Below are positions 7,414 through 15,573 of a stretch of 40,859 bases of DNA, one piece after another. Both the position numbers and the translations under genes were made by a program. Each line of letters starts with the position of its first letter. The stretch's first letter is position 1. Origin of the DNA: Rikenellaceae bacterium. GTDB taxonomy: Bacteria; Bacteroidota; Bacteroidia; Bacteroidales; Rikenellaceae. A model generated the notes under the pieces. That model was not told the DNA's origin, searched no databases, and saw nothing but the letters and a program-made list of their open reading frames with translations. The stretch lies in assembly GCA_015059865.1 (NCBI GenBank), contig SUZP01000014.1:1-40859 (forward strand). The letters run 5' to 3'.

Positions 7414-9198
7414 ATGAAAAATATCGTAAAAAAACTTCTATGTCTATTGCTGTTTGTTCCAGCGTTGGCATTTGCACAACCTGCCTCTGAACGACCTGTG
7501 ATTGGTATCTCCTGCGGAGCAACCAATGGTACAGCAAAACTCAAATTGGAGTACGCTGAGGCTGTGCGTAAGGCTGGCGGAACACCTGTGTTAATCCCTG
7601 TAATGACAGACAGCTTGGTGCTGCGCGATATGCTCTATCGTCTTGATGGTATCATTATGAGTGGTGGCGAGGATATTGCCCCTTCCTACTATGGCGAGGC
7701 GCCTCATGCCAACTTGGGCAAGGTGAACGATTTTCGCGATACATTCGATATTATGGTAGCTCGTATGGCGCACGATATGAATATCCCGATGTTGGGAATC
7801 TGCCGAGGTATGCAACTTATAAATGTCATATTTGGAGGAACACTTGTACAGGATATCCCTTCACAGCGCCCCACTTGGAGATTATCGCACCGCGCTCGTT
7901 CAGGCGAGGAGCCACCAATGCACGAAGTGAAGTTCGAAGCTGATTCGCAGCTTGCAAAGATGTTTGGCACAAAAGAGCTCCTTACCAACTCGTATCACCA
8001 TCAGGCAGTCAAAGATATCGCGCCCGGTTTCCGTATCGTAGCGAGAGCCTCCGACTCTACACCTGAGGCTATTGAGTCCGTTGAGGAGTATCCTATTTGG
8101 GGCGTGCAGTTCCACCCTGAAAAGATGGTTGCAGAGGGCAACGAGACGGCACTAAACATCTTCAAGGCGTTTGTTCGCAAGGCCGACACCTTCCGCCGTG
8201 CCAAGGATATCCACTCGCGTATTCTCTCTATCGATTCGCACACAGACGCTCCGGGAGCCTTCCGCAATAGCTACAATATGGGCAATCGCACTAAGCGTTT
8301 GGTCAATATTCCGAAGATGGAGGAGGGTTATCTCGATGGTCAATATTTGGCTTGCTGGGTACGCCAACGCGAAAACAATGAGGAGGGTGTAAAAAACGCT
8401 GTGGCACGCGCCAACCTCCTTATCGAGAGAACACTAAAACAGATTGAGAAGAATAGCGACCGCGTGGAGTTGGCTCGTACACCAGAGGATTTTGCTCGCA
8501 TCAAGGCGGCAGGCAAGAAGGCTATATTCCTCGCTATCGAGAATGCCTATGGCGTAGGTTCGTCAATTGCCGACTTCGAGCGTGTGCACAAGCTGGGTGT
8601 TACATATATAACCCTCTGCCACTCGCTCAATAACGACTACTGCGACAGCTCGTCGGATAAGACCAAGCGCTGGAAAGGACTCAGCCCTCTCGGTCGTGAG
8701 GCGGTGAAGGAGATGAATAAATTGGGTATAATGATAGATGTTTCGCACGCCTCGGAGGATACCTTCTGGCAGGTGCTGAAATATTCGAAGAAGCCTATTA
8801 TTGCATCACACTCTGGCTCGCAGGCAATATTCAACCACGACCGCAACCTTACGGATGCTCAGTTGAAGGCCTTGGCAAAGAGTGGTGGTGTGGCGCAGGC
8901 TACAATTGTCGATATCTTTGCTAAGAAGCAGGCTCCAAATACTGCTCCCGGTCGTGGTGATGCCAACCTCTCGGACTTTATGAAGCACCTCCTCCATATG
9001 ATTAAGGTGGCAGGTGTAGACCATGTCGGTATCGGTACCGACTTTGATGGTGGTGGTGGAGTAAAGGGCTGTCGTGGCGACAACGACCTGATTAACATTA
9101 CGGTACGACTTCTCGAAGAGGGATTTTCGGAGTCGGATATTGCTAAGATTTGGGGAGGCAACTTCCTTCGCGTAATGAAAGAGGTGCAGAGTAAATAA
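7414..9198 (+). CDS. exported fusion: C26 glutamine-amidotransferase-like hydrolase plus M19 membrane dipeptidase
   Basis: 594 residues with a signal peptide (MKNIVKKLLCLLLFVPALAF-AQ). Residues about 28-255 are a class I amidotransferase-like gamma-glutamyl hydrolase of the PuuD/C26 kind: SGGEDIAPSYYGE, the nucleophile Cys130 in GICRGMQ, and His234/Glu236 in QFHPE complete the triad. Residues about 265-594 are a renal-dipeptidase-like M19 metalloenzyme: His276 and Asp278 (DSHTDAP), Glu376 (AIENAYG), His445 (DVSHAS) and His466 (ASHSGS) are the zinc ligands, with GIGTDFDGG near the end. Both active sites look intact. One enzyme could cleave gamma-glutamyl bonds and the other the released dipeptides, in the periplasm or at the surface (inference). 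The next gene, a Tricorn-like protease, starts 31 bases downstream. Confidence 0.9.
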   Translation: MKNIVKKLLCLLLFVPALAFAQPASERPVIGISCGATNGTAKLKLEYAEAVRKAGGTPVLIPVMTDSLVLRDMLYRLDGIIMSGGEDIAPSYYGEAPHANLGKVNDFRDTFDIMVARMAHDMNIPMLGICRGMQLINVIFGGTLVQDIPSQRPTWRLSHRARSGEEPPMHEVKFEADSQLAKMFGTKELLTNSYHHQAVKDIAPGFRIVARASDSTPEAIESVEEYPIWGVQFHPEKMVAEGNETALNIFKAFVRKADTFRRAKDIHSRILSIDSHTDAPGAFRNSYNMGNRTKRLVNIPKMEEGYLDGQYLACWVRQRENNEEGVKNAVARANLLIERTLKQIEKNSDRVELARTPEDFARIKAAGKKAIFLAIENAYGVGSSIADFERVHKLGVTYITLCHSLNNDYCDSSSDKTKRWKGLSPLGREAVKEMNKLGIMIDVSHASEDTFWQVLKYSKKPIIASHSGSQAIFNHDRNLTDAQLKALAKSGGVAQATIVDIFAKKQAPNTAPGRGDANLSDFMKHLLHMIKVAGVDHVGIGTDFDGGGGVKGCRGDNDLINITVRLLEEGFSESDIAKIWGGNFLRVMKEVQSK

Positions 9199-9229
9199 AT
9201 CCATACGACTAAGTTGTAAGATTATCGGT

Positions 9230-12200
9230 ATGAAACGAATAGTTCTCTATATCCTATTGATTGGTACGACTCTCTCGGCAGCAGCAGAGAGCGTTAGCTG
9301 GTTGCGCTATCCCGCAATTTCACCTGACGGGAAGAGGGTGGCTTTTACCTACAAGGGAGATATTTGGATTGTCAGCACACAAGGTGGTACAGCCAAACGC
9401 TTCACTAAGCATAAGGCCTACGATTATGCGCCTATTTGGTCGCACGATGGCACAACAATAGCCTTCGCATCGAACAGATACGGCAACTTCGACATCTTCA
9501 CGGCTGCCGTTTCGGGTAGTGTAGCAAAGCGAGTTACTACCCACTCTAACGATGAGCGACCTTGGCGATACTCGCCCGATGGAAATGAGATATACTACTC
9601 GGCAAACTTGCAGGTCTCGGCGCAGAGCCGAATGTATCCGCAGCCTATATATCAGACAGAGCTATACGCTTCGCCTGTTGAGGGAGGTCGCCCCCGTTTG
9701 ATTACCGAGGTTACAACAGAAGATATAGATTTCATAGGTACAAGTGGTGATTTCCTCTATCACGACAGAATGGGAGGTCGTGATAGCGAGTGGCGCAAGC
9801 ACCACACCTCATCAATATGTCGTAACATCTGGATTTGCCGTGATGGCAAGCATACTCGCCTAACCGACTTTGAGGGAGAGGACCGCACACCGCGCGTGGC
9901 TCCCGATGGTAAGACCATCTATTATCTTAGTGAGCGCGATGGCTCGTTTAATATCTATTCGTTCCCTATCGATAAACCTTCGCAGATTACTCGCATAACA
10001 GAGCATCATACACACCCTGTGCGTTTCTTGTCAATAGCTGCGGATGGTACTCTCTGCTACGGATATCATGGGGATATCTACATCAAAAAGCTGGGGGCTA
10101 CACCTCGTAAAGTAGAGGTTAATATTGACGATGCCGACCAACCTGCACCGATTGCTCCGAAGCAAATAAACATCTCATCGTCGAGAGATGCCGATGTGTC
10201 GCCCGATGGCAAGCAGATGGCATTTGTGTTTCGTGGTAACATCTTCGCAACATATACAAACACTGATGATGCAACAACTCGTCAAATAACCAATACAATC
10301 GCTCCTAACGAGCAGGTCTCGTTCTCTCCTGATGGCTCAACATTGGTCTACTCGACCGAACGCGAGGGGGCTTGGAACATCTACTTCGCAACAACTAAAA
10401 ATCGTAAGGGCGATTTTGTTGCCGAGGCGGCGATTGTCGAGAAGCCGATGTTGCCAAATAGCGGTATTAGTCGTCGCTCGCCACAATTTTCGCCTGATGG
10501 CAAAGAGGTGGCATACATCGAAGATAAGTCGCTGATGGTATTTAATCTCAAAACCAAGAAGGTGCGTTGTGCTGTTGATAAATCGCTATCAAATGGTGTG
10601 ACGGCTTATTGTTGGTCGCCCGATAGCAAGTGGTTTGCTTTGGTCTGCAATCCAAATGCACACGACTCGGAGGTGTGTCTAATGAGGGCTTCTGGTGAAG
10701 GCGAACTTCTGAATATAACTCAAAGTGGCTATGCCGAGGCTTCGCCGCGCTGGGTTATGGAGGGAAATGCTCTACTCTTTCAAACAACTCGCAACGGAAG
10801 CTACACCCACTCGCGTGTGGGAGGTAGTAAAACCGATGCCGTAATGATAGTATTCCTCAATCGTGCTGCCGAGGAGCGTTTTCGCAAAACAAGACGCACG
10901 AAGGAGAATTGTATGATGTTGCCTGCATCGGAGCGAGGCAAGGAGTTGGTAGTAGAGATGGATGGTATCTCGCAGCGTATTATTTCGATGACCGACAGTG
11001 GCAACTGGGGCGATACCGTATTCGATGGTGAGAATAGATACTTCTATGCTACGAGCAATGGTAAGCTATATCGCCATAATTTGGTCACCAATGAAAAGTT
11101 TTGGTACAAAGGCAATGCTGGTAGCAGATTGAAATGGAATGATGCAGACAAGACGCTATATATGCTCGGCTCGCGCAAAGTTGTTAATCACAGCAACGAG
11201 ATTAAGCGTATACCTATTGAGGGTATGACAACCGTAGACCGTGAAGCCGACCGTTTGTATATGTTTGAACATATATATTGGATATACAAGGAGCGTTTCT
11301 ATGTTGTGGATATGCACGGCATAGACTGGAAAATGTATCACGAAGCCTATCGCCCGTTTATGAAACATATCAACAACAACTTTGACTTTGCAGAGATGGT
11401 TAGTGAGCTGGTGGGCGAGGCGAATGTTTCGCATACAGGGCTATTCTATAACCCTCCAAAGAGCAAACGACACGACTCGACGGGAGAACTTGGATTGTTC
11501 CTTGATTGGAACCACAAGGGCGATGGCTTGAAGGTCGATGAAATTATCGCACGAGGACCATTCGACCGTAGCGACACACAGTTGGAGGTTGGTGATATTA
11601 TCACCAAGATTGGCGAATCGAAGATTACGGCAGGAATGGACTACTATCCTCTGCTCAACCACAAAGCAAACACTGACCTCAGTGTAACTATACGCAAAGC
11701 TTCGGGCAAGGAGATTGTGGAGGTTGTACGCCCAATTACGCGCAAAGCTCTCGACAAATTGCTCTATAATCGCTGGGTGAAACGCTCGGAGCAGGAGGTT
11801 GCTCGCCTCTCGAACGGTCGTTTGGGGTATCTACATATTGAGGTTATGCAGCACCCTAACTATCGCGATACCTATATGAAGCTCTTTGGCTCGTATGGCA
11901 AAGCTGAGGGTGTAGTGATAGATATTCGTTACAACAAGGGCGGTCGCCTACATCGCGAGTTGGCGCGTCTTTTCGGTGGTGTACAATATATGCACACCGA
12001 TATACGCGGTGTGGATGGAAACGAAAACCCTACACAGCAGTACAATCGCCCTACAATTATGTTGGCCAATGAGGCTAACTACTCAAATGGATTTGGTACA
12101 CCTTACACATACTCCACCTTAAAGCTCGGCTCGTTGGTGGGTATGCCTATTCCCGGAACGATGACCGCAGTATTCAAGCACAAGTTGCGCGATAAATCTT

Positions 12201-12391
12201 TGACCTTCTGGATTCCTACCATAGGCTACCGCAACCGCGAAGGCAAGTATCTTGAAAACATCCCTTTGGAGCCAGATATAAAGGTGGAGAACAAGAAAGA
12301 AGATGTGATGCAGGGGCGTGATGAACAGCTCGAAGTGGCGGTGAAAACTCTGCTTGAACAGCTGCCTAACAATCCGCGTAATCGCTGGTAG
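9230..12391 (+). CDS. exported Tricorn-type S41 protease (beta-propeller, PDZ, catalytic domain)
   Basis: 1053 residues with a signal peptide (about 1-19). Two TolB/WD40-like beta-propeller parts occupy about 25-330 and 340-680, shown by repeated SPDGK/SHDG motifs such as SPDGKRVAF, APDGKTIYYLSERDGSFNIY and SPDGSTLVYSTEREGAWNIY. A PDZ domain follows at about 750-835 (GELGLFLDW, then LEVGDIITKIGE). The S41 domain has His869 (GYLHIEVM), the VVIDIRYNKGG strand-turn, and the likely nucleophile Ser952 in NEANYSNGFG. Tricorn proteases degrade peptides channelled through the propellers. The residue after the Ser (Asn953, often Asp or Ala in relatives) and the following GFG differ from the SDGE-like form I expect. 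Probably co-transcribed with the C26-M19 fusion, suggesting a peptide-scavenging pair. Confidence 0.9.
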   Translation: MKRIVLYILLIGTTLSAAAESVSWLRYPAISPDGKRVAFTYKGDIWIVSTQGGTAKRFTKHKAYDYAPIWSHDGTTIAFASNRYGNFDIFTAAVSGSVAKRVTTHSNDERPWRYSPDGNEIYYSANLQVSAQSRMYPQPIYQTELYASPVEGGRPRLITEVTTEDIDFIGTSGDFLYHDRMGGRDSEWRKHHTSSICRNIWICRDGKHTRLTDFEGEDRTPRVAPDGKTIYYLSERDGSFNIYSFPIDKPSQITRITEHHTHPVRFLSIAADGTLCYGYHGDIYIKKLGATPRKVEVNIDDADQPAPIAPKQINISSSRDADVSPDGKQMAFVFRGNIFATYTNTDDATTRQITNTIAPNEQVSFSPDGSTLVYSTEREGAWNIYFATTKNRKGDFVAEAAIVEKPMLPNSGISRRSPQFSPDGKEVAYIEDKSLMVFNLKTKKVRCAVDKSLSNGVTAYCWSPDSKWFALVCNPNAHDSEVCLMRASGEGELLNITQSGYAEASPRWVMEGNALLFQTTRNGSYTHSRVGGSKTDAVMIVFLNRAAEERFRKTRRTKENCMMLPASERGKELVVEMDGISQRIISMTDSGNWGDTVFDGENRYFYATSNGKLYRHNLVTNEKFWYKGNAGSRLKWNDADKTLYMLGSRKVVNHSNEIKRIPIEGMTTVDREADRLYMFEHIYWIYKERFYVVDMHGIDWKMYHEAYRPFMKHINNNFDFAEMVSELVGEANVSHTGLFYNPPKSKRHDSTGELGLFLDWNHKGDGLKVDEIIARGPFDRSDTQLEVGDIITKIGESKITAGMDYYPLLNHKANTDLSVTIRKASGKEIVEVVRPITRKALDKLLYNRWVKRSEQEVARLSNGRLGYLHIEVMQHPNYRDTYMKLFGSYGKAEGVVIDIRYNKGGRLHRELARLFGGVQYMHTDIRGVDGNENPTQQYNRPTIMLANEANYSNGFGTPYTYSTLKLGSLVGMPIPGTMTAVFKHKLRDKSLTFWIPTIGYRNREGKYLENIPLEPDIKVENKKEDVMQGRDEQLEVAVKTLLEQLPNNPRNRW

Positions 12392-12456
12392 ATGGTGTAA
12401 TAATATCCCAAAAATGAGTCTGTCTGACAAATTTTTTGTCTGTTGAGAAGAGTATT

Positions 12457-12486
12457 TTTGTGGTTGAATAAAAAAATGTATATTTG
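12457..12486 (+). promoter_or_regulatory. promoter of the peroxidase unit
   Basis: TTTG at 12457-12460 and TATATTTG at 12479-12486 with an 18-base spacer match the Bacteroidota -33/-7 pattern. The ATG at 12530 is 43 bases downstream. Confidence 0.75.
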
Positions 12487-12529
12487 TAGAGTAGAATCTA
12501 TGTTTAATCTAACTTAATAAAACTACGCC

Positions 12530-13909
12530 ATGAAAAAGAGTCTAATTGTAACAGCCGCAGTGGTTGTTGTAGCACTTGTTGTAGGTTACCTTGTAGCCAA
12601 TCGTGCACCAAAGGCTGAGTTGCCACTCAACGATGCTGTGGTAGAGATTTTTAACGAAGGAGGTTGTATGGCTTGCCACTCGGCAACGCCCGACCTGCCA
12701 TTCTACTTTGACCTTCCGGTTGTCGGAGATGTTGTAATGAAAGATGTTAATGAGGGCTATCGTGCCTTCGATATGGAGCCGATGATGAAGGTCTTGACAT
12801 CGGGCGAGGGTGCGCTGTCGCCTGTCGATGTTGCAAAGGTCGAGAAGGTTGCCATAGATAAGCGTATGCCTATGGCAAAGTACTATCTTGTGCATTGGGG
12901 TAGCCAGATGACAAATGCCAAACGCGATATTGTTGTCGAGTGGGCTACGGCATATCGCACCGCACACTACAATGATGGCCTTACGGGTGCTCGTGCGGCG
13001 GAGCCTATTCGCCCAATCGACCTCACACTCGAAGTCGATAAAGCAAAGGCGGAGTTGGGCTTCTTGCTCTTCCACGACACTCGACTTTCGGTGGATAATA
13101 CCGTGTCGTGCGCATCGTGTCACGGCTTGAATACTGCGGGTGTAGATAACAAGCAGTACTCGGAGGGTGTCGAGGGACAACTCGGTGGAGTGAATGCTCC
13201 AACCGTATACAATGCAGTCTACAACTTCGTTCAGTTCTGGGATGGTCGTGCCACTACACTTGCCGAGCAGGCTGCGGGACCTCCGGTAAATCCAGTAGAG
13301 ATGGCATCGCCAAACTTCGACCAGATTATCGCGAAGTTGAAGCGTGACCGCAAGATGGTGCGCGCCTTTAAGGCTCTCTATCCTGAGGGTATCACCGAGG
13401 CGACGATTACGGATGCTATCGAGCAGTTCGAGCGTACGCTCATAACCCCGAACTCGCGTTTCGATAAATATTTGCGAGGCGACGACTCGGCAATTACCGC
13501 AGAGGAGTTGGAGGGCTACGAGTTATTTAAGCAATACAACTGCGCCACTTGCCATGTCGGACAGAATGTAGGTGGCGAGTCGTACGAGTTGATGGGCTTG
13601 CGCAAGCACTACTTCGCTGACCGCGGCTTGGTGCTTACCGAGGAGGATAATGGTCGCTACAAGCAGACCAAGGAGGAGCGTGACCGCCACCGCTTCAAGG
13701 TGCCGGGATTGCGCAATGTTGTTCTCACTTGGCCATACTATCACGATGGCACTCGTACGACCTTGAAGGAGGCGGTTTGCGATATGGGAACATATCAGTC
13801 GGGCGTAGCCTTAACAGATGAAGAGGAGGATAAGATTATGGCCTTCCTCAACACCTTGACAGGCGAGTATCAGGGTAAGACACTTACAAATGTGAATGTT
13901 CAAAAATAG
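12530..13909 (+). CDS. membrane-anchored tri-heme cytochrome c peroxidase
   Basis: 459 residues. Residues 5-23 form an N-terminal membrane anchor. Three CXXCH heme sites are visible: Cys46-Cys49-His50 (CMACH), Cys194-Cys197-His198 (CASCH) and Cys338-Cys341-His342 (CATCH). Residues about 35-145 resemble the Haem_bd type domain that precedes the peroxidase core; about 165-455 is the di-heme CcpA/MauG core, with FHDTRLSVDNTVSCASCH and FWDGRATTLAEQA. The layout and length resemble the E. coli quinol peroxidase YhjA, also anchored and tri-heme, so it may pass electrons from quinol to hydrogen peroxide in the periplasm (inference). A 42-residue peptide gene and a fimbrillin-like lipoprotein follow 6 and 17 bases apart, an unexpected partnership. 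Confidence 0.92.
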   Translation: MKKSLIVTAAVVVVALVVGYLVANRAPKAELPLNDAVVEIFNEGGCMACHSATPDLPFYFDLPVVGDVVMKDVNEGYRAFDMEPMMKVLTSGEGALSPVDVAKVEKVAIDKRMPMAKYYLVHWGSQMTNAKRDIVVEWATAYRTAHYNDGLTGARAAEPIRPIDLTLEVDKAKAELGFLLFHDTRLSVDNTVSCASCHGLNTAGVDNKQYSEGVEGQLGGVNAPTVYNAVYNFVQFWDGRATTLAEQAAGPPVNPVEMASPNFDQIIAKLKRDRKMVRAFKALYPEGITEATITDAIEQFERTLITPNSRFDKYLRGDDSAITAEELEGYELFKQYNCATCHVGQNVGGESYELMGLRKHYFADRGLVLTEEDNGRYKQTKEERDRHRFKVPGLRNVVLTWPYYHDGTRTTLKEAVCDMGTYQSGVALTDEEEDKIMAFLNTLTGEYQGKTLTNVNVQK

Positions 13910-13915
13910 AATACT

Positions 13916-14044
13916 ATGATTGCAGCAAACAGCAATAGATACGAGTGCCCAAGAGTGGAGATTGTGAATATCTCTGTCGAGAGAGGCTTTGCATATAGCA
14001 CAACCTTAGAGGGGATGTACGGAACAGAGGATAGTTGGGATTAA
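13916..14044 (+). CDS. 42-residue peptide of unknown function
   Basis: ATG 13916 to TAA 14042-14044 encodes 42 residues: MIAANSNRYECPRVEIVNIS, then VERGFAYSTTLEGMYGTEDS and WD. It begins 6 bases after the peroxidase stop and ends 17 bases before the fimbrillin-like gene, so the spacing is that of a real operon gene. The pattern (Tyr-x-x-Pro-x-x-Glu, then GFA.S, glycines and an acidic Trp-Asp end) reminds me of short peptides found next to fimbrillin-type lipoproteins in Bacteroidales, but I cannot verify this. No signal peptide or membrane segment is seen. The function is unknown. Confidence 0.65.
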   Translation: MIAANSNRYECPRVEIVNISVERGFAYSTTLEGMYGTEDSWD

Positions 14045-14061
14045 CGAATAATCGTTGAGAT

Positions 14062-14916
14062 ATGAAGAGACTAATTAAGCTACCATTCGCTATTGCGGTG
14101 GTGATGTTGGCTGTTTCATGTAGTGCGACACAGGAGAATGTATGTCACTCTAATGAGAAGTCGTCTTTGGTTGTCGATTTGGGCAACAGCCGTGTTACTC
14201 TTGGAGAGAAGCAATCCGATGGGCGCATACCTCTTCGTTGGAGCGAAGGGGATTGCATCGCAGCAAAAGGCAAGAGCTCCTCGGCAGCGCATATAGATTT
14301 GGAGCGTACAGATGTTGCAACTTTTAATTTCAGCGAGGCATTGACCTATCCGTGCAACCTGCTATATCCTGCATCTTTCTACAAAAATGCTACAACAATA
14401 ACACTGCCTTTGGTGCAGATGTATTCGAGTAAGGGACTTGCCGCTAACACCCTGCCTATGGCGTCGTGTATTACGAGTGAGGGCGAAGCACCCATCTTAA
14501 AGCACCTTGTTGGCATTGTGCATTTGCAAATCAAAGCTGCGGAGGATGCGGTAGCAGATGACCTCTATCCGATACGAAAGATTGTGTTCGAGGGTGGCGA
14601 GAAAGAGCAGCTGTGTGGGGATTTCGAGATAGATTACGAGAGTAACACTCTAACACCTATCTCCTCGCAGGATGGCAAGAAGATTACGGTGGATATGATG
14701 AGTACCTCGTTATCAACCGCCGAGATTACCGATGTCTATATTGTTGTCCCTGCACGCGAATATAGTAGCGGATATAAAATTACCATCGTTAATACGCACG
14801 GTGGCGCAATGAGTAAGACAAAGAGTTCGTCGCAAACTCTCCATCGTGGCGAGGTTGTTACAATGCCTGTGTTCGAGTTTAAGCATACGCACTATACCTT
14901 GGATGTTGGCATATAA
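14062..14916 (+). CDS. fimbrillin-like lipoprotein
   Basis: 284 residues. A lipoprotein signal ends LAVSC with Cys20 as the lipidated residue. The mature protein has the Bacteroidales fimbrillin/Mfa-like pattern: an early beta-strand block with RIPLRWSEGDCIAAKG, the LLYPASF motif, HLVGIVHLQIKAA, then DVYIVVPAREYSSGYKITIV near the C-terminus. Such proteins are exported as lipoproteins and may assemble into surface fibres or act as tip or anchor subunits. No conserved protease site could be placed with confidence. It is the third gene after the peroxidase and the small peptide, and no promoter is visible between them. Confidence 0.78.
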   Translation: MKRLIKLPFAIAVVMLAVSCSATQENVCHSNEKSSLVVDLGNSRVTLGEKQSDGRIPLRWSEGDCIAAKGKSSSAAHIDLERTDVATFNFSEALTYPCNLLYPASFYKNATTITLPLVQMYSSKGLAANTLPMASCITSEGEAPILKHLVGIVHLQIKAAEDAVADDLYPIRKIVFEGGEKEQLCGDFEIDYESNTLTPISSQDGKKITVDMMSTSLSTAEITDVYIVVPAREYSSGYKITIVNTHGGAMSKTKSSSQTLHRGEVVTMPVFEFKHTHYTLDVGI

Positions 14917-14993
14917 CCCTTTGATTTTTGAGGAACTCCATCACTAAGTTGCGATAAAATTTGAGGATTTTGGGGATTTTAAGGAGTTTAAAT

Positions 14994-15023
14994 TTTGAAT
15001 TCTAAATTTTATTCGTACCTTTG
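14994..15023 (+). promoter_or_regulatory. rpmE2 promoter
   Basis: TTTG at 14994-14997 and TACCTTTG at 15016-15023 with an 18-base spacer. The start codon at 15062 lies 38 bases after the -7 box. Confidence 0.8.
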
Positions 15024-15061
15024 CACCGCATTAAGTACTTAATTATAAAAAACACAAGAAG

Positions 15062-15322
15062 ATGAAAAAGGGAATTCATCCAGAAAACTATCGTTTAGTG
15101 GCATTCAAGGATATGTCGAATGACCATGTGTTTTTGTGCAGGTCCGCCGTTTCGACAAAAGAGACCATCGAGGTGAACGGCGAAACCTATCCCGTGTATA
15201 AGATGGAAATCTCCAACACATCGCACCCATTCTACACTGGTAAGATGAAGTTGGTTGATACCGCCGGTCGTGTGGATAAGTTTATGAGCCGTTACGCAAA
15301 GCGCTACGATAAGAAGAAGTAG
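15062..15322 (+). CDS. rpmE2: 50S ribosomal protein L31 type B
   Basis: 86 residues: MKKGIHPENYRLVAFKDMSN, then VNGETYPVYKMEISNTSHPF and YTGKMKLVDTAGRVDKFMSR. The length and sequence fit the type B (YkgM-like) L31. The CxxC zinc ligands of type A are absent; only one Cys (Cys26) remains, so it is zinc-independent. It is transcribed alone, with its own promoter and a strong terminator hairpin at 15354-15395. Confidence 0.95.
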   Translation: MKKGIHPENYRLVAFKDMSNDHVFLCRSAVSTKETIEVNGETYPVYKMEISNTSHPFYTGKMKLVDTAGRVDKFMSRYAKRYDKKK

Positions 15323-15353
15323 TCGGTTAGATGCTTCATGGAAAAAGAGAAAG

Positions 15354-15395
15354 AGCCTGTCCAACAAGTCAAAAAGTTGGACAGGCTTATTTTTT
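15354..15395 (+). terminator. rpmE2 terminator, hairpin family GCCTGTCYAAC
   Basis: AGCCTGTCCAAC (15354-15365) pairs perfectly with GTTGGACAGGCT (15376-15387), a 12-base-pair stem with a 10-base loop, followed by TATTTTTTC. A near-identical stem occurs at 35674-35709. Confidence 0.88.
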
Positions 15396-15561
15396 CAATT
15401 TTATCTTGCTCAGTAATGTAAATTTTTGAGAAGAGGCTCTTTAAGCCGAGAGTTGCGTTACCTCCTCTCAAAAGGTGGGTTTATCAAGTGAAAAGTTAGT
15501 CGAGTTCTTCGCTTGAAAAAGAATTTACAAGATTAAAGTCTTTTTTTAGCAAAATTTTATC

Positions 15562-15569
15562 TATCTTTG
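15562..15569 (+). promoter_or_regulatory. -7 box directly before the kinase-like gene
   Basis: TATCTTTG lies only 4 bases before the ATG at 15574. If used, transcription would begin at about the start codon, giving a leaderless mRNA, or else translation begins at a later Met (17, 18 or 26). Confidence 0.55.
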
Positions 15570-15573
15570 CTAT

